From Effusibacillus consociatus (lineage in GTDB: Bacteria; Bacillota; Bacilli; Tumebacillales; Effusibacillaceae), in contig NZ_JBHSHC010000154.1 in the NCBI RefSeq assembly GCF_042652925.1, positions 62,001 to 126,000 of the forward strand: 64,000 nt of DNA, in the 5' to 3' direction. Each line of letters starts with the position of its first letter. Position 1 is the first letter of the stretch. The notes below the pieces were generated by a model. The model saw only the letters and a program-made list of their open reading frames with translations, had not been told where the DNA came from and ran no database searches. The translations under genes were made by a program, and so were the position numbers. Positions 34,672-43,412 of the stretch are shown piece after piece.

Positions 34672-35852
34672 CGAAATCAGGTGCAAAGAGGACGTTAATG
34701 GGGGGGCTGATTGCCTCGGCGGTGTTGCTGTCCGGATGTTGGGACCGAACCGAAATAAACGATTTGGCGATTCTTACCGCCGGCGGGATGGACTTGACGG
34801 AAGATCGAAAACTGGAACTCTCCGTTAAGCAATATGTGGTATCGCCCTCTTCCTCCGATCAATCGGGAAGCATCTCTTCGGACACCGGCGGAGGTTCCGG
34901 CAAGTCGTTCGTTCGTTCCTCACGCGGTTTATCAATGGCTGATGCGGAATCCCATTTGCAGCAGGTATTAAGCCGCAAAGTGTTTTGGGGCCAGGACGAA
35001 GTGTTCGTATTCGGTCAGCGGCTGGCGAAAGACGGACTTGCCGAACCGATGGAATTTTTGACGAGACATCCGATTCCGAGGGAGCGGGCCAATGTTTTCG
35101 TCAGTCAGAATCCCGCCAAAGAGGTGCTGGAACTTGATCCGCCGATTGAACGCTCGGTTTCGCAAGCTTTACGTAAAATGGCCGAAAATGAAACCGGGCT
35201 GAATATTACGATGAAAGAACTGGCGGAGATGATGGCGGGAAGAGCCAGAGCGGCTGTCATTCCCTGGGTAGAAATCAAGCCTGGCGATGGTAAACAGACT
35301 GCGTTCGCTTACATTAACGGCACGGCGGTCCTGAAAAACGGCAAGATGATCGGGCGCATGAACGATGCCGAGACGCGGGGAATCATGTGGTTGAGAAACG
35401 AAGTGAAAAAAGCGACAGTGACTGTTTTCCCAACCGAAAGCAAGGGACTTGTGTCGCTTCAATTGCTAAAAAGCCGTACGGAGTTGATCCCGCACATTAA
35501 AGGAAGTAAATGGAGCCTCACGGTTCGGATCGAGACCCAGGATGACATCGTTGAAAATACGTCGGAGCTGGATCTTTCGGTACCGGACCATATCTGGGAG
35601 TTGGAGCGCGAACTGGAAGACGATATCATACGCCGCGTTCAAATGGCGCTGGAACGGGCGCAAAAAGAAATGAAAGCGGATATTTTCAATTTCGCGGACG
35701 CCTTTTATCGGAAGTATCCGAGGGAGTGGAATCGAAACAAGGATCGCTGGGACAATCTATATTCCAAACTGGAAGTCAATGTACAGGCAAAGGTCAAAGT
35801 TGTCCGTCCCGGCTTGACCAACAAAAGCATATTCAAGCCGGAACAGAGGTGA
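34668..35852 (+). CDS. gerKC: Ger(x)C-family germination lipoprotein, C subunit
   Basis: TTG 34668 overlaps the stop of the A gene, with AAAGGGGAGACAGGAG upstream. The N-terminus is a lipoprotein signal with lipobox 'LSGC' (about 19-22), and 'CWDRTEINDLAILTAGGMDL' is the Ger(x)C hallmark. The remaining 370 residues are the three-domain GerBC-like fold anchored to the outer face of the spore inner membrane. Intact and of family length (394 aa). Confidence 0.93.
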   Translation: MTKSGAKRTLMGGLIASAVLLSGCWDRTEINDLAILTAGGMDLTEDRKLELSVKQYVVSPSSSDQSGSISSDTGGGSGKSFVRSSRGLSMADAESHLQQVLSRKVFWGQDEVFVFGQRLAKDGLAEPMEFLTRHPIPRERANVFVSQNPAKEVLELDPPIERSVSQALRKMAENETGLNITMKELAEMMAGRARAAVIPWVEIKPGDGKQTAFAYINGTAVLKNGKMIGRMNDAETRGIMWLRNEVKKATVTVFPTESKGLVSLQLLKSRTELIPHIKGSKWSLTVRIETQDDIVENTSELDLSVPDHIWELERELEDDIIRRVQMALERAQKEMKADIFNFADAFYRKYPREWNRNKDRWDNLYSKLEVNVQAKVKVVRPGLTNKSIFKPEQR

Positions 35853-35862
35853 TGATTGGATC

Positions 35863-36111
35863 ATGATATGGGGGGGATTGCTGGGCGTTGCCGCGGTGTT
35901 GGCTTTGATGGTCCTGCATGATTGGCGTAATCTTTCGCCATGTACGAAGCGGGAGAAGACGGCTTATGGCGCCTTAATCGGATTGGGCGCGATATTGGCG
36001 ATCTTGCTTGTTCTCGATCCCCAAATGCCGGGTCCTACGCAGTGGATGGATGTTATTTACAAACCTCTGGTAAACTTGCTGGAGAAGCTCACCGTGCAAA
36101 GGAGCGGGTGA
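35863..36111 (+). CDS. Small two-helix membrane protein of the ger operon
   Basis: ATG 35863 has AGAGGTGAT upstream. The 82 residues have two membrane helices (about 2-18 and 38-56) and an amphipathic C-terminus. It lies between the C and B subunit genes with no gap after it. Small membrane partners of GerA-type receptors (GerD-subunit-like) occur in some operons and tune receptor activity. It likely modulates this receptor; family identity is uncertain. Confidence 0.75.
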   Translation: MIWGGLLGVAAVLALMVLHDWRNLSPCTKREKTAYGALIGLGAILAILLVLDPQMPGPTQWMDVIYKPLVNLLEKLTVQRSG

Positions 36112-37215
36112 ATGGTGATTGAAAAAGGGAAAATATCCGCTCCGCAAATCGGGAAAATGATCTATTTGGCGGTAACTCCGACGGCAATTTTAAGCACGCC
36201 GGCGATTACGTATCAATTCGCCAAGCAGGATTTGTGGATATCTCCGATGTGGGCATTCAGTGGGGTTATTGCGATCTGGATTGCGCTGAGCATTCACCGA
36301 TTGTTTCCGGGCGAGAATCTCGTTCAGGCAGGCGAACGCATTTTAGGTCGAAGGTTGGGTAAAGTGTTCGGGCTAGTTATTCTGTTATACTATTTGTATT
36401 TGGGCGGCGTCATTGTGCGGGAATACGGCGAATTTGTAGTCGGAGCGTTCCTAGTTCAAACGCCGTTGCTGGTGGTAACCGGAAGCATGGTGCTCGTATG
36501 TGCCATTGTTGTTCGTAGCGGCGTGGAAATCATCGCGAGATTTGCCGATGTATTTATCCCTGTTTTTGCGCTGCTCTTTCTGCTTCTAATCATCCCCCTG
36601 CTTCCGGATCTTCATATTCTGAAGATGCTGCCGATTATGGGAGAAGGTATCGGGCCTTCCCTCTCCGGTTCGGTTGTTTTGCAAGCATGGTTCAGCGAAT
36701 TTCTGACCGTGTCGTTTTTAATTCCATTTGCAAACCGTGCGGAAAAAGTGAAAAAAAGCATGGCGATAACTTTGCTGGCCGTCATTGTGACGCTTGTGTC
36801 ATCCAATCTGGTTACGCTGCTGCTATTGGGGGATCTAACGGGAAATTATATCTATCCTTTCCTGATTGTCGCCAGATACATCAACCTGGCCGATTTCTTT
36901 ACCCATCTGGAGTCGCTTTTTATGGCTATCTGGGTGTTGGGCGCATTTGTTAAAATATGTGTTTTCTTTTATGTGACGGCCATGGGCGCCGCTCAATGGA
37001 TGAACCTTCGTGAATACCAGCCGATCGTATTCCCTGTCGGCTTCTTGCTGCTGTTAATGAGCGTATGGGTCGCGCCCAATCTGCAAGAGTTGACGCATGC
37101 TTTATCGACTTCGATCATTTTTTCGGCATTGACGGTATTGGTTTGCATTCCCGCGGCGCTATTCGGTGTGGCCTGGATCAGAAGACAATGGGAGAAAAAA
37201 AATATGCAGGATTGA
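36112..37215 (+). CDS. gerKB: GerB-family germination permease-like subunit
   Basis: ATG 36112 abuts the previous stop, with AAGGAGCGG upstream. The 367 residues form about ten membrane helices of the APC-superfamily fold; 'GKMIYLAVTPTAILSTPA' at the start is typical for the family (GerAB-like). It is the ligand-binding subunit of nutrient receptors and may conduct ions. It completes the operon; no terminator is obvious in the 146 bp before the convergent CBS-GGDEF gene. Confidence 0.92.
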   Translation: MVIEKGKISAPQIGKMIYLAVTPTAILSTPAITYQFAKQDLWISPMWAFSGVIAIWIALSIHRLFPGENLVQAGERILGRRLGKVFGLVILLYYLYLGGVIVREYGEFVVGAFLVQTPLLVVTGSMVLVCAIVVRSGVEIIARFADVFIPVFALLFLLLIIPLLPDLHILKMLPIMGEGIGPSLSGSVVLQAWFSEFLTVSFLIPFANRAEKVKKSMAITLLAVIVTLVSSNLVTLLLLGDLTGNYIYPFLIVARYINLADFFTHLESLFMAIWVLGAFVKICVFFYVTAMGAAQWMNLREYQPIVFPVGFLLLLMSVWVAPNLQELTHALSTSIIFSALTVLVCIPAALFGVAWIRRQWEKKNMQD

Positions 37216-37361
37216 ATCGCGAAGACAGTCGACACGTTCTGGTAGGATGAACATCCGTTTTAAAAATAATAGCGCCAACCTTCTGTTTATGCTTAGGACG
37301 CGTGACAGAATGCTTGACGCTTTTTACCGCTCTCAAGTTTGACGAAAAGTCGAATTCTCCA

Positions 37362-38156
37362 TCATGCAAGAGATTTTTGTTTCAAAGAAGTGGATAGAAG
37401 ACTCGCTCTGCTGATCAGTTCTCGAAAAGACAGCGAAAAAAAGTCAGGTACGAGAAAGCCGTTGACGACTCCCACCGATGCGGACAATGTAACGTTTTGA
37501 ATGACGATGGGTTGGGATAGGGAATCTCCTAATTGCAAGGCATCGTTCTCATTACGGCATGTAATCACAATAAACTCATCCCCCGCATACCTGCAGACAT
37601 AATCCTGTTCGTTTGTTAATGTACGCAAGCGATTGGAGAACTCGACAAGAAAATCGTCCCCTACTGGATGCCCATACAATTTGTTGATTTCACCGAAGTT
37701 ATTGAGATCAATAAAGAGCAAATGGAAATGTTGGCGACGGTTCAGAAAATGTTCGCCGATTTGTTGAATATAAGGTGCACGGTACATACCCGTTAGCGGA
37801 TCAACGATTTGGTTCAGTTTGATCTGAAGCGTTTCTCGGGTCACGATCCCGATTGCCTGTTCTTCATGAATGACAAGCAAACGCTCGATTGAATGTTTTT
37901 CCATCTTTTCTAATGCATCCCAGGCGAATTGGTCAGGCAAAATACTGATCGGGTTTGGGGTCATCGCGTCGGCCACAATGCGATTGGGGTGGGAAGAACG
38001 GAGATCCCGCGACGTAATAATCCCTACAATTGTTCCATGATCCGTGACGAGCAGCGAACCAATTTTAAGTTCATTCATCATGTCGGAAACGTACTGGACG
38101 CTTCTTTCCGATGAAACCGTGTAGACCGGGGATGACATGAATTCCGCGACCCTCAT
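37362..38156 (-). CDS. CBS-pair plus GGDEF protein (putative diguanylate cyclase)
   Basis: On the minus strand, 264 residues: two CBS motifs (about 5-55 and 64-115, 'VAEFMSSPVYTVSSE' and 'VADAMTPNPISIL') and a GGDEF domain (about 118-262) with 'DPLTGMYRAPY' and the active-site loop 'RYAGDEFIV'. The AGDEF variant is often active. The CBS pair probably senses an adenine nucleotide and sets c-di-GMP synthesis. ATG 38156 is in a four-base overlap with the upstream unknown gene, so the two are co-translated. The c-di-GMP phosphodiesterase gene is 400 bp upstream in the same direction. Confidence 0.87.
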   Translation of the reverse strand: MRVAEFMSSPVYTVSSERSVQYVSDMMNELKIGSLLVTDHGTIVGIITSRDLRSSHPNRIVADAMTPNPISILPDQFAWDALEKMEKHSIERLLVIHEEQAIGIVTRETLQIKLNQIVDPLTGMYRAPYIQQIGEHFLNRRQHFHLLFIDLNNFGEINKLYGHPVGDDFLVEFSNRLRTLTNEQDYVCRYAGDEFIVITCRNENDALQLGDSLSQPIVIQNVTLSASVGVVNGFLVPDFFSLSFRELISRASLLSTSLKQKSLA

Positions 38157-38506
38157 TGCAACTCTACCTCCCGCTGAACCGATACCGATATTTTCAATTC
38201 GGAACGAAGAACCATGTTGTCGCTGATCAAGCGATCTGCTTCTTCCAGTATGATTTGCATCAGCACATGTTCATCCAGCATTTGGAGAAGGGAGTTTCGA
38301 ATTAAGACCGCTTCAATTTTGGCGTGCTCCAATTTAACGATTGTAAATTGTTCCGGTGATATCGCCTGTGCCATTCGCTTCACCGCTTCCGGCCCGATAG
38401 GCGCTTTTTTCCCGATGATCAATAAATCCTGCATAGGCGGAACTTCAAATTCAGAAATTTTTAATGAGAGCATTGCTTTCCGGAAATAGTTCAGTTTGTC
38501 CTGCAT
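38153..38506 (-). CDS. Unknown 117-residue protein upstream of the CBS-GGDEF gene
   Basis: ATG 38506 on the minus strand, with GGAGT just upstream. The protein is helical and soluble with no Cys and no membrane segment; 'GPEAVKRMAQAISPEQF' and 'MLDEHVLMQIILEEADRLI' stand out. It overlaps the CBS-GGDEF gene by ATGA. I do not recognise the family. Tight coupling suggests it partners with the cyclase, perhaps as a regulator. Confidence 0.7.
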   Translation of the reverse strand: MQDKLNYFRKAMLSLKISEFEVPPMQDLLIIGKKAPIGPEAVKRMAQAISPEQFTIVKLEHAKIEAVLIRNSLLQMLDEHVLMQIILEEADRLISDNMVLRSELKISVSVQREVELQ

Positions 38507-38551
38507 CTTGATTACTCCTTCATGTTCGGGTGAGACTTCACATTCAACCGT

Positions 38552-39268
38552 TTACGTTAACCGATTCGGTTTCCCGAATAAATAGCCTTGTCCCATCTTA
38601 ATTCCCAAAGATAGCGCGGTCTCGAAATCCTCCTCTTTTTCGATTCCTTCTAAAATCAGATTGGACTCGTCATTGCAGTACTCGACAAACAGTGCGACAA
38701 CTTTTTGCTTCTTCTTGGATGTACTCAAGTCAGCTGAAAAGAATCGGTCGATTTTTATGAAATCCGGTGAGATGTCCAGAATATTTCGAAACGAAGTTGT
38801 TCCATCTCCTACATCGTCAAGGGCAATCAAGAAATTCAGTTCACGCAGCAAACGGATGGCATCTTTGAAAGAAGCGCTTTTCCATAATAGGCCCTCATAA
38901 ATGGACTCATTAATCTCAAACACGATTTGATTTCTATAAGGCTCGAATTGCTTGACAAGGGTGTCGAGTAAGTCGATAAATAAAGGCGAGACCAAGGTTG
39001 AAGGGAAAATGTTGATAAACAACGGGCCATGTTCTCGTGAGCCCGGAGAGTTGAAGTAAGCTGAAATGGCCTCTAAAATAGAAAAAGAATCAACTTCGAA
39101 CAACTTGTTTTGTTCCATGGCGTGCTGAAATAAAAGATCTGGATTCATATTGGATTTACTGCGAATGAGGGCCTCGTAACCCAGTATGCTCTTTCCCGGG
39201 AACCCGTAAATGGTCTGAAACACATGATAAAAATCGTTTTGTACAATCAATTGTTCTATATTAGGCAT
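38552..39268 (-). CDS. EAL-domain c-di-GMP phosphodiesterase
   Basis: The start is ATG 39268 (AAAGGGAG 8 nt upstream). The longer frame from 39367 is not used because its upstream part lies in a c-di-GMP-I riboswitch and its terminator. The 238 residues make a stand-alone EAL domain with all the key motifs: 'GYEALIRSK', 'FINIFP', 'VFEINES', 'ALDDVGDGTTSF', 'IKIDRFF', 'LEGIE' and the closing 'QGYLFGKP'. Metal-binding Glu, Asn, Glu, Asp-Asp, Lys and Glu are all present, so hydrolysis of c-di-GMP to pGpG is likely. No sensory domain; control is by the riboswitch. Confidence 0.9.
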   Translation of the reverse strand: MPNIEQLIVQNDFYHVFQTIYGFPGKSILGYEALIRSKSNMNPDLLFQHAMEQNKLFEVDSFSILEAISAYFNSPGSREHGPLFINIFPSTLVSPLFIDLLDTLVKQFEPYRNQIVFEINESIYEGLLWKSASFKDAIRLLRELNFLIALDDVGDGTTSFRNILDISPDFIKIDRFFSADLSTSKKKQKVVALFVEYCNDESNLILEGIEKEEDFETALSLGIKMGQGYLFGKPNRLT

Positions 39269-39303
39269 CAAGGCTACTCCCTTTGCTAGAGAATCAAAAT
39301 AAG

Positions 39304-39328
39304 AAGCTACCCCGAATTGGAGCAGCTT
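39304..39328 (-). terminator. Riboswitch-linked terminator before the EAL gene
   Basis: On the minus strand, AAGCTGCTCC pairs with GGGGTAGCTT over AATTC, followed by CTTATTTTG. It lies between the c-di-GMP aptamer and the EAL start, placed to switch transcription. Confidence 0.7.
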
Positions 39329-39344
39329 TGAGCTTGGAAGCAAC

Positions 39345-39430
39345 AAATTCGGCAACCCAGCTACCATAGATAAAATCCTTAGGTCTGAAGTTTTGCGCCC
39401 CCATTTTTCAATGAGTTTGCCTTTTCGTTT
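39345..39430 (-). promoter_or_regulatory. c-di-GMP-I (GEMM-I) riboswitch
   Basis: Read on the minus strand: GGCAAACTCATTGAAA, then GGGGGCGCAAAACTTCAG, CCTAAGG, and ATGGTAGCTGGGTTGCC. These are the GEMM-I conserved blocks in order: the GGCAAAC start, GAAA tetraloop, GCGCAAA, CUAA, and A-GGUAGC-UGGGUUGCC close. The EAL gene start is 77 bp downstream, with a terminator hairpin between. c-di-GMP would control its own phosphodiesterase. Confidence 0.88.
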
Positions 39431-39948
39431 GTATGATCTTGAAAGGAAGATGATCAGCCTGAGGACCTACAAATAAAACTCCATCCTTCCTAATGAACCT
39501 TCGTTATTTGCGCCAAAATCCTTCTTTATACCCAATGATTCGCCAAAAAAACGCCAACTCCTTCCAAACATGTGTTCTTGAAACCCTACGTGTATCTGAG
39601 TTTTTGAAAGAAACCAGTGAGCCCTTCTTGTTCACCAGTCAAAATGGAGAAGTGCTTATGCGCTCTAGAGTCACTTGCCATTTAGTTGCCTTGATTTCCA
39701 TTTCTTCAAATAACTTCCTTCATTGTTAAAAAATAAGTGAGTCCACATGTAACTGATTCGGGAAGCTGTCGAATTATTGATCAAAAGCAGGTAGTGAGTT
39801 CATTGGAAACCTTACCTTTACGCAATCCTTGTTCTGCTCGTATCGTGGTTTGTTTACAAGCAGTTTTCTCCGGTGAAAGGACTGAGGAGTCTGAACGTCG
39901 GGAGTTCAAAAAGGAATGCAAAGGTCAAAGGCAGATCGACGTCAACGA
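39431..39948 (+). other. Non-coding, AT-rich stretch
   Basis: Short frames are present (for example 39493-39729), but none has a ribosome site, a family signature or coding character. I see no RNA gene. It separates the c-di-GMP genes from the virB4 remnant. Confidence 0.5.
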
Positions 39949-40115
39949 CGAAATCTAACTTCTGTTTCAGCACGAATATAGCGCCAACTTTCTGTTCACG
40001 CTTTGGATGCGCGTCCGAAACTATGCGCTTTTTGTACGGGAATTACGCAAAACGTGGCTGATTTGCTGAAAAGTCATACAGCTCGCACATGCTTACGAAC
40101 AGCTAATTCATGAAC
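39949..40115 (+). pseudogene. Decayed fragment of virB4
   Basis: From 'CGACGAAATCTA' at 39949 the DNA follows virB4 bases 29566-29735 ('CGACGAAATCTA' there too), sharing 'CAGCGCCAACTTTCTGTTCA' and continuing to 'CATACAGC(T/C)CGCAC'. It covers the Walker B region downstream part ('LFQHEYSANFLFTLW...') but has an in-frame TAA at its start and several small deletions. It lies in the same orientation as virB4, 10.4 kb downstream, so the ger/c-di-GMP block is flanked by direct repeats of virB4. Confidence 0.85.
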
Positions 40116-40410
40116 AAACGGAAGGCGAAAAGGCGACTATCAAAAGGAACGATTGTAGCACATGTTTTTTGGGGGGCCAAGACAGTAATCGACTACCTGT
40201 AATCGACTACCGTCTTTGCTACACGACTTAATGAAGATGAGTAATCACAGATACTGAAAACGATGCGCAGACTACCTACAAAGGCTTATCTGCTCGTCAG
40301 CAACTGTCATGATATTCTTTGAAAGCCGTAGGAACAAACACTGTCGTTTTGAAGAGATTTTTCGGACGGCCAAACAAGAAATCGTTACACAGCCGGGGTC
40401 AGCGATTCTG
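40116..40410 (+). other. Non-coding stretch after the virB4 remnant
   Basis: It contains a short tandem repeat, TAATCGACTACC twice (about 40187-40213), inside an imperfect hairpin, AGACAGTA...TACCGTCT. No gene is seen. Confidence 0.5.
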
Positions 40411-41112
40411 TTATTCCCTGGACAGGAAGCGATAGCCAATGCCCGGCTCCGTCACGATTAACTTGGGTTGGGTCGAGTCTTCCTCCAGTTTTTTGCGAAG
40501 ATGTCCGATATACACCCTCAAGTAATGGCTGTCTGACTCATTGTGGTTGCTGCCCCACACTTGTTGGAGCAGTTGACGCTGCGTGACGACCTTCCCGGCA
40601 TTCGAGGCGAGAACTTTCAGAAGATCATATTCTGTTGGGGTCAGCTTGATTCGTTCTCCCTTCAGTTCTACGATTCGCTGTGCCAAGTCGATGGTCAGCT
40701 CGCCGATCCGGAGGAGGGGCTCGTTCGTCGATTTGGCCATGTGCCGCAGCGCGACACGTATTCGGGCGACCAGTTCTCCCATTCCGAACGGCTTGGTCAC
40801 ATAATCATCGGCGCCGCTGTCTAATGCGGCGATCTTGTCTTCCTCCCGATCTTTTACCGTTAGCACAATGACCGGCGCATTCGACCATTCCCGGATGCGG
40901 CCAAGCACATCCATGCCGGACATGTCAGGCAATCCGAGATCCAGTACGATCAAGTCCGGAATGATTCTAGAAGCCTGCCCGAGGCCTTCCTCACCTGTTG
41001 AAGCTTCGTAGATGGCATACTGATGGGCTTGCAGGGTTACCTTCAGAAGCTTGCGTATTTGGGGTTCATCATCGACGATTAAAATGCGAGCCCCGTGTTC
41101 ATTCATGGCCAT
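40411..41112 (-). CDS. kdpE: KdpE-type response regulator
   Basis: ATG 41112 (AAAGGGG about 11 nt upstream; longer starts overlap kdpD further) gives 233 residues: a receiver domain with 'ILIVDDEPQIRKLL', phospho-Asp in 'LIVLDLGLPDMSG', Lys in 'VTKPFGMGELVARI', and an OmpR/PhoB winged helix ('LTPTEYDLLKVLASNAGKVV'). It would activate kdp transcription when phosphorylated by the adjacent KdpD-like kinase. It overlaps the kinase gene by 14 bp. It faces away from kdpFABC, an unusual divergent layout. Confidence 0.9.
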   Translation of the reverse strand: MAMNEHGARILIVDDEPQIRKLLKVTLQAHQYAIYEASTGEEGLGQASRIIPDLIVLDLGLPDMSGMDVLGRIREWSNAPVIVLTVKDREEDKIAALDSGADDYVTKPFGMGELVARIRVALRHMAKSTNEPLLRIGELTIDLAQRIVELKGERIKLTPTEYDLLKVLASNAGKVVTQRQLLQQVWGSNHNESDSHYLRVYIGHLRKKLEEDSTQPKLIVTEPGIGYRFLSRE

Positions 41113-42664
41113 GATTCTTGATGCCCCTTTCTTCAGATGCAGCATGCAAGTCGTCTTGCTTGTTTAAGGGAAGCGTGATCGTCACAATGGTCCCTCGCGG
41201 CTCATTCGGCTTTGCCGATATCGTTCCTTGATGAAGCTCGACGATTCCTTTGCAAATAGCAAGTCCCAATCCTGTACCTGTTATTTGTTTCGCCGCGGCT
41301 GAACGGTAAAACTTTTCGAATATCCGATCGTATTCGTCCTCATTCAGTCCAATCCCCTGATCGGAGACAGAGATGACAACATCTTCTTCCCCGGTTTGTA
41401 CAGCTAGGACAATTTCACTGTAATCCGGACTGTATTTGATCGCATTGCTGACGACATTGACCAACATTTGCTCCAGCAGCACTTCATCGCCCAGCACCAT
41501 AATGGGACCGTCATCCGGCAGCTCGGCTCGCAGTTTGCGATGTTGTTGATAGTCTTTGACTTGAGAGAACGTGACACCGATCAAGTCCTCCACATCACAC
41601 CAGTATTTCCTAAGGCGCAGCATCCCGCTCTCAAGCTGCACCATGCTGAGCAGATTTGTCACCAGCCGATTCATACGAAGAGCGCCGTCCCGAATCGTGA
41701 CAAGAAGCTCCATTCGATCCCCTGTAGAAAAAAGATGTTCGCCCTCGATCAGACCAGTTGCCGAGCCAATGATGGTTGCCAAAGGAGTGCGCAGTTCGTG
41801 GGAAACCGAATTCAGAATCGCAGTACGAAGCCGTTCCGACTCTGCTGTAAGATGAGCAATTCTGGCTTCCTCCGCCAGCCTGACGCGAGCGATTGCGCTT
41901 GCCGCCAAGCCCGTGAGCGCCTCGAGGAGCCGCTTTTGTTCGGTTGTGATCCCAGTTCGCAATTGTTTTGGATAGAGCACCATAACACCATATTTTCGGT
42001 TCTCGGCCCGAAGTAGAATAAAATAGCCTGGGGGGTCGTTCAAGCTGGCCGTCTCGCCGAGTTCAAACACCCTTTTTGCGATAGAGAGTTCTTCATTCTC
42101 TTGGTTGTGTTCGGAGCGATCGGCAGACCGATGAGCAAGCGCCAGGTTGTTCCGGTCACCTGCCAAGTAGATGGCGATTTCTGAGTTCAGGGTTTTTGAA
42201 ACTTGTCGGGAAAAATGGTCCAGCATAGAATCGATGTCCGCTATCGCGCTCATCTGCTTACTAAGCGCGTATAGTGCAGCGGTGTGTGCCTCCCTTTGCT
42301 TGGAATAGATGGCCTGCTGCTTCAGCTTGGCCGCCAGGCTGGCCGTTAATGCTGCGACTGCCAAATAAACGCCGAATGAAACCAGATAGCGCAAGTCTGC
42401 CACGGTAAAGCTCAAGACAGGAGGCACGAAGAAGAAATCGAAGGCTAAAACACCCAGGATTGCCGCGTAGAAAGCAGGACGCAGTCCCCCGAAGACGGCA
42501 TTGATAAGAACCGGGAGTAAATAGATAAGGGCAATATTGACCAAATCAAAAGCAAGACCAAACGGTTTTAATACCATGGTCATGAGAGCGATCAGCAAAG
42601 TCGTGCTTACGTACGGTCGCAACGAAATCCATACCGCATTCCATTTATGCATAGCAAAACACAT
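41099..42664 (-). CDS. kdpD: KdpD-type sensor kinase lacking the N-terminal KdpD/USP part
   Basis: About 520 residues (ATG 42664; ATG 42652 is an alternative). It begins directly with the KdpD membrane part (DUF4118-like, four helices, about 18-115), a GAF domain (about 140-265), HisKA with phospho-acceptor H289 ('SVSHELRTPLATIIG') and a HATPase domain with 'NAIKYS', 'DQGIGL' and 'GTGLGLAICKG'. Full-length KdpD has about 390 residues of KdpD-N and USP domains in front; these are encoded separately at 48615-50951. With KdpE it should sense K+ shortage or turgor. Confidence 0.9.
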   Translation of the reverse strand: MCFAMHKWNAVWISLRPYVSTTLLIALMTMVLKPFGLAFDLVNIALIYLLPVLINAVFGGLRPAFYAAILGVLAFDFFFVPPVLSFTVADLRYLVSFGVYLAVAALTASLAAKLKQQAIYSKQREAHTAALYALSKQMSAIADIDSMLDHFSRQVSKTLNSEIAIYLAGDRNNLALAHRSADRSEHNQENEELSIAKRVFELGETASLNDPPGYFILLRAENRKYGVMVLYPKQLRTGITTEQKRLLEALTGLAASAIARVRLAEEARIAHLTAESERLRTAILNSVSHELRTPLATIIGSATGLIEGEHLFSTGDRMELLVTIRDGALRMNRLVTNLLSMVQLESGMLRLRKYWCDVEDLIGVTFSQVKDYQQHRKLRAELPDDGPIMVLGDEVLLEQMLVNVVSNAIKYSPDYSEIVLAVQTGEEDVVISVSDQGIGLNEDEYDRIFEKFYRSAAAKQITGTGLGLAICKGIVELHQGTISAKPNEPRGTIVTITLPLNKQDDLHAASEERGIKNHGHE

Positions 42665-42949
42665 CCTGCTCTTTTTTGTGTCTCTCCTCTCTAGGTTACT
42701 GTAAAAAAAGAGTAAAATAAACCGGTACTAGGCGTAAAAAATTCGTAAAAATGATTGAGAAACCTCAAAATAATGAGTAAATACGAGAATAATGAAGATC
42801 TGCTGCCAGGGTCATGAATTCCCAAACATAAAGCACTCTTTTTAAGCGGATATACAATATGCTTCACTTTACAGTTTTTTTATCTCGGAGTAACATACGT
42901 CCATGAATTGAATTGTTTTTCATTTACAGTTGCTTAATTGTGACTCAGG

Positions 42950-43110
42950 AACAAGAGGAAACCAACTACGGATCAGTGCTTGTGTGAGAGCAAGGCAACC
43001 GGATCCGGAAGGGATGAATTCCCCCGTTTATACGAAGCTTAAGCAGGGGCAGGGCGACTCTCACCGCCCGAATCCGTAAGGAAAACTCGTAAATGCGGAA
43101 GCAGCCCTTT
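42950..43110 (+). promoter_or_regulatory. c-di-AMP (ydaO/yuaA-like) riboswitch, diverged copy 1
   Basis: Blocks in order: GGCAACC, GGGATGAATTCCC, GGGGCAGGGCGACTC, CGCCCGAATCCG, CTCGTAA. They match the second copy downstream (GGGGAACC, GGGGTGAATC, AGGGCGACTC, GCCCGAATCCGACAGCTAACC) but with changes at several otherwise fixed positions, including loss of GACAGCTAACC. It may be a weakened or remnant aptamer. Confidence 0.65.
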
Positions 43111-43166
43111 TCAAAAGTGTGGCCCTTGTAGAGAGAGGATGATGAAGCTTGTGATCGTAAGTTTCG

Positions 43167-43191
43167 ACCACAGTGCTTATGCCTCTGTGGT
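43167..43191 (+). terminator. Hairpin between the two riboswitch copies
   Basis: ACCACAG pairs with CTGTGGT across 11 nt and is followed by GTTTCG, a weak U-tract. It could act as the first expression platform. Confidence 0.45.
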
Positions 43192-43234
43192 GTTTCGTGA
43201 ACATGATAATCATCGTTTCAATCGCTGAATTCTT

Positions 43235-43375
43235 CGATTAACACGAAGGAGCGGGGGAACCAATCGAAGCCGGTCTTGTCGGCTTCATGGGGTGAATCGC
43301 CGGTAAATCCGGCGTAGGGCGACTCTTACGCCCGAATCCGACAGCTAACCTCGTAAGCGTCTTTAAGAGAGGCAA
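43235..43375 (+). promoter_or_regulatory. c-di-AMP (ydaO/yuaA-like) riboswitch, copy 2
   Basis: Contains GGGGGAACC, GAAGCCGG-loop-CCGGCTTC-like stem, ATGGGGTGAATCGCCGG, AGGGCGACTCTTACGCCC, and GAATCCGACAGCTAACCTCG, the conserved core of the ydaO aptamer. A strong terminator follows at 43413-43453. High c-di-AMP would stop transcription of the K+ importer operon, as known for c-di-AMP riboswitches of K+ uptake genes. Confidence 0.9.
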
Positions 43376-43412
43376 CAATTGTCGTGATTAGACACGGTGT
43401 TTTTTCGTGCCT

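Noticed and set aside
39269..39367. Extended start of the EAL gene
   Set aside because: The extra codons lie in the riboswitch-terminator leader; ATG 39268 has the ribosome site.
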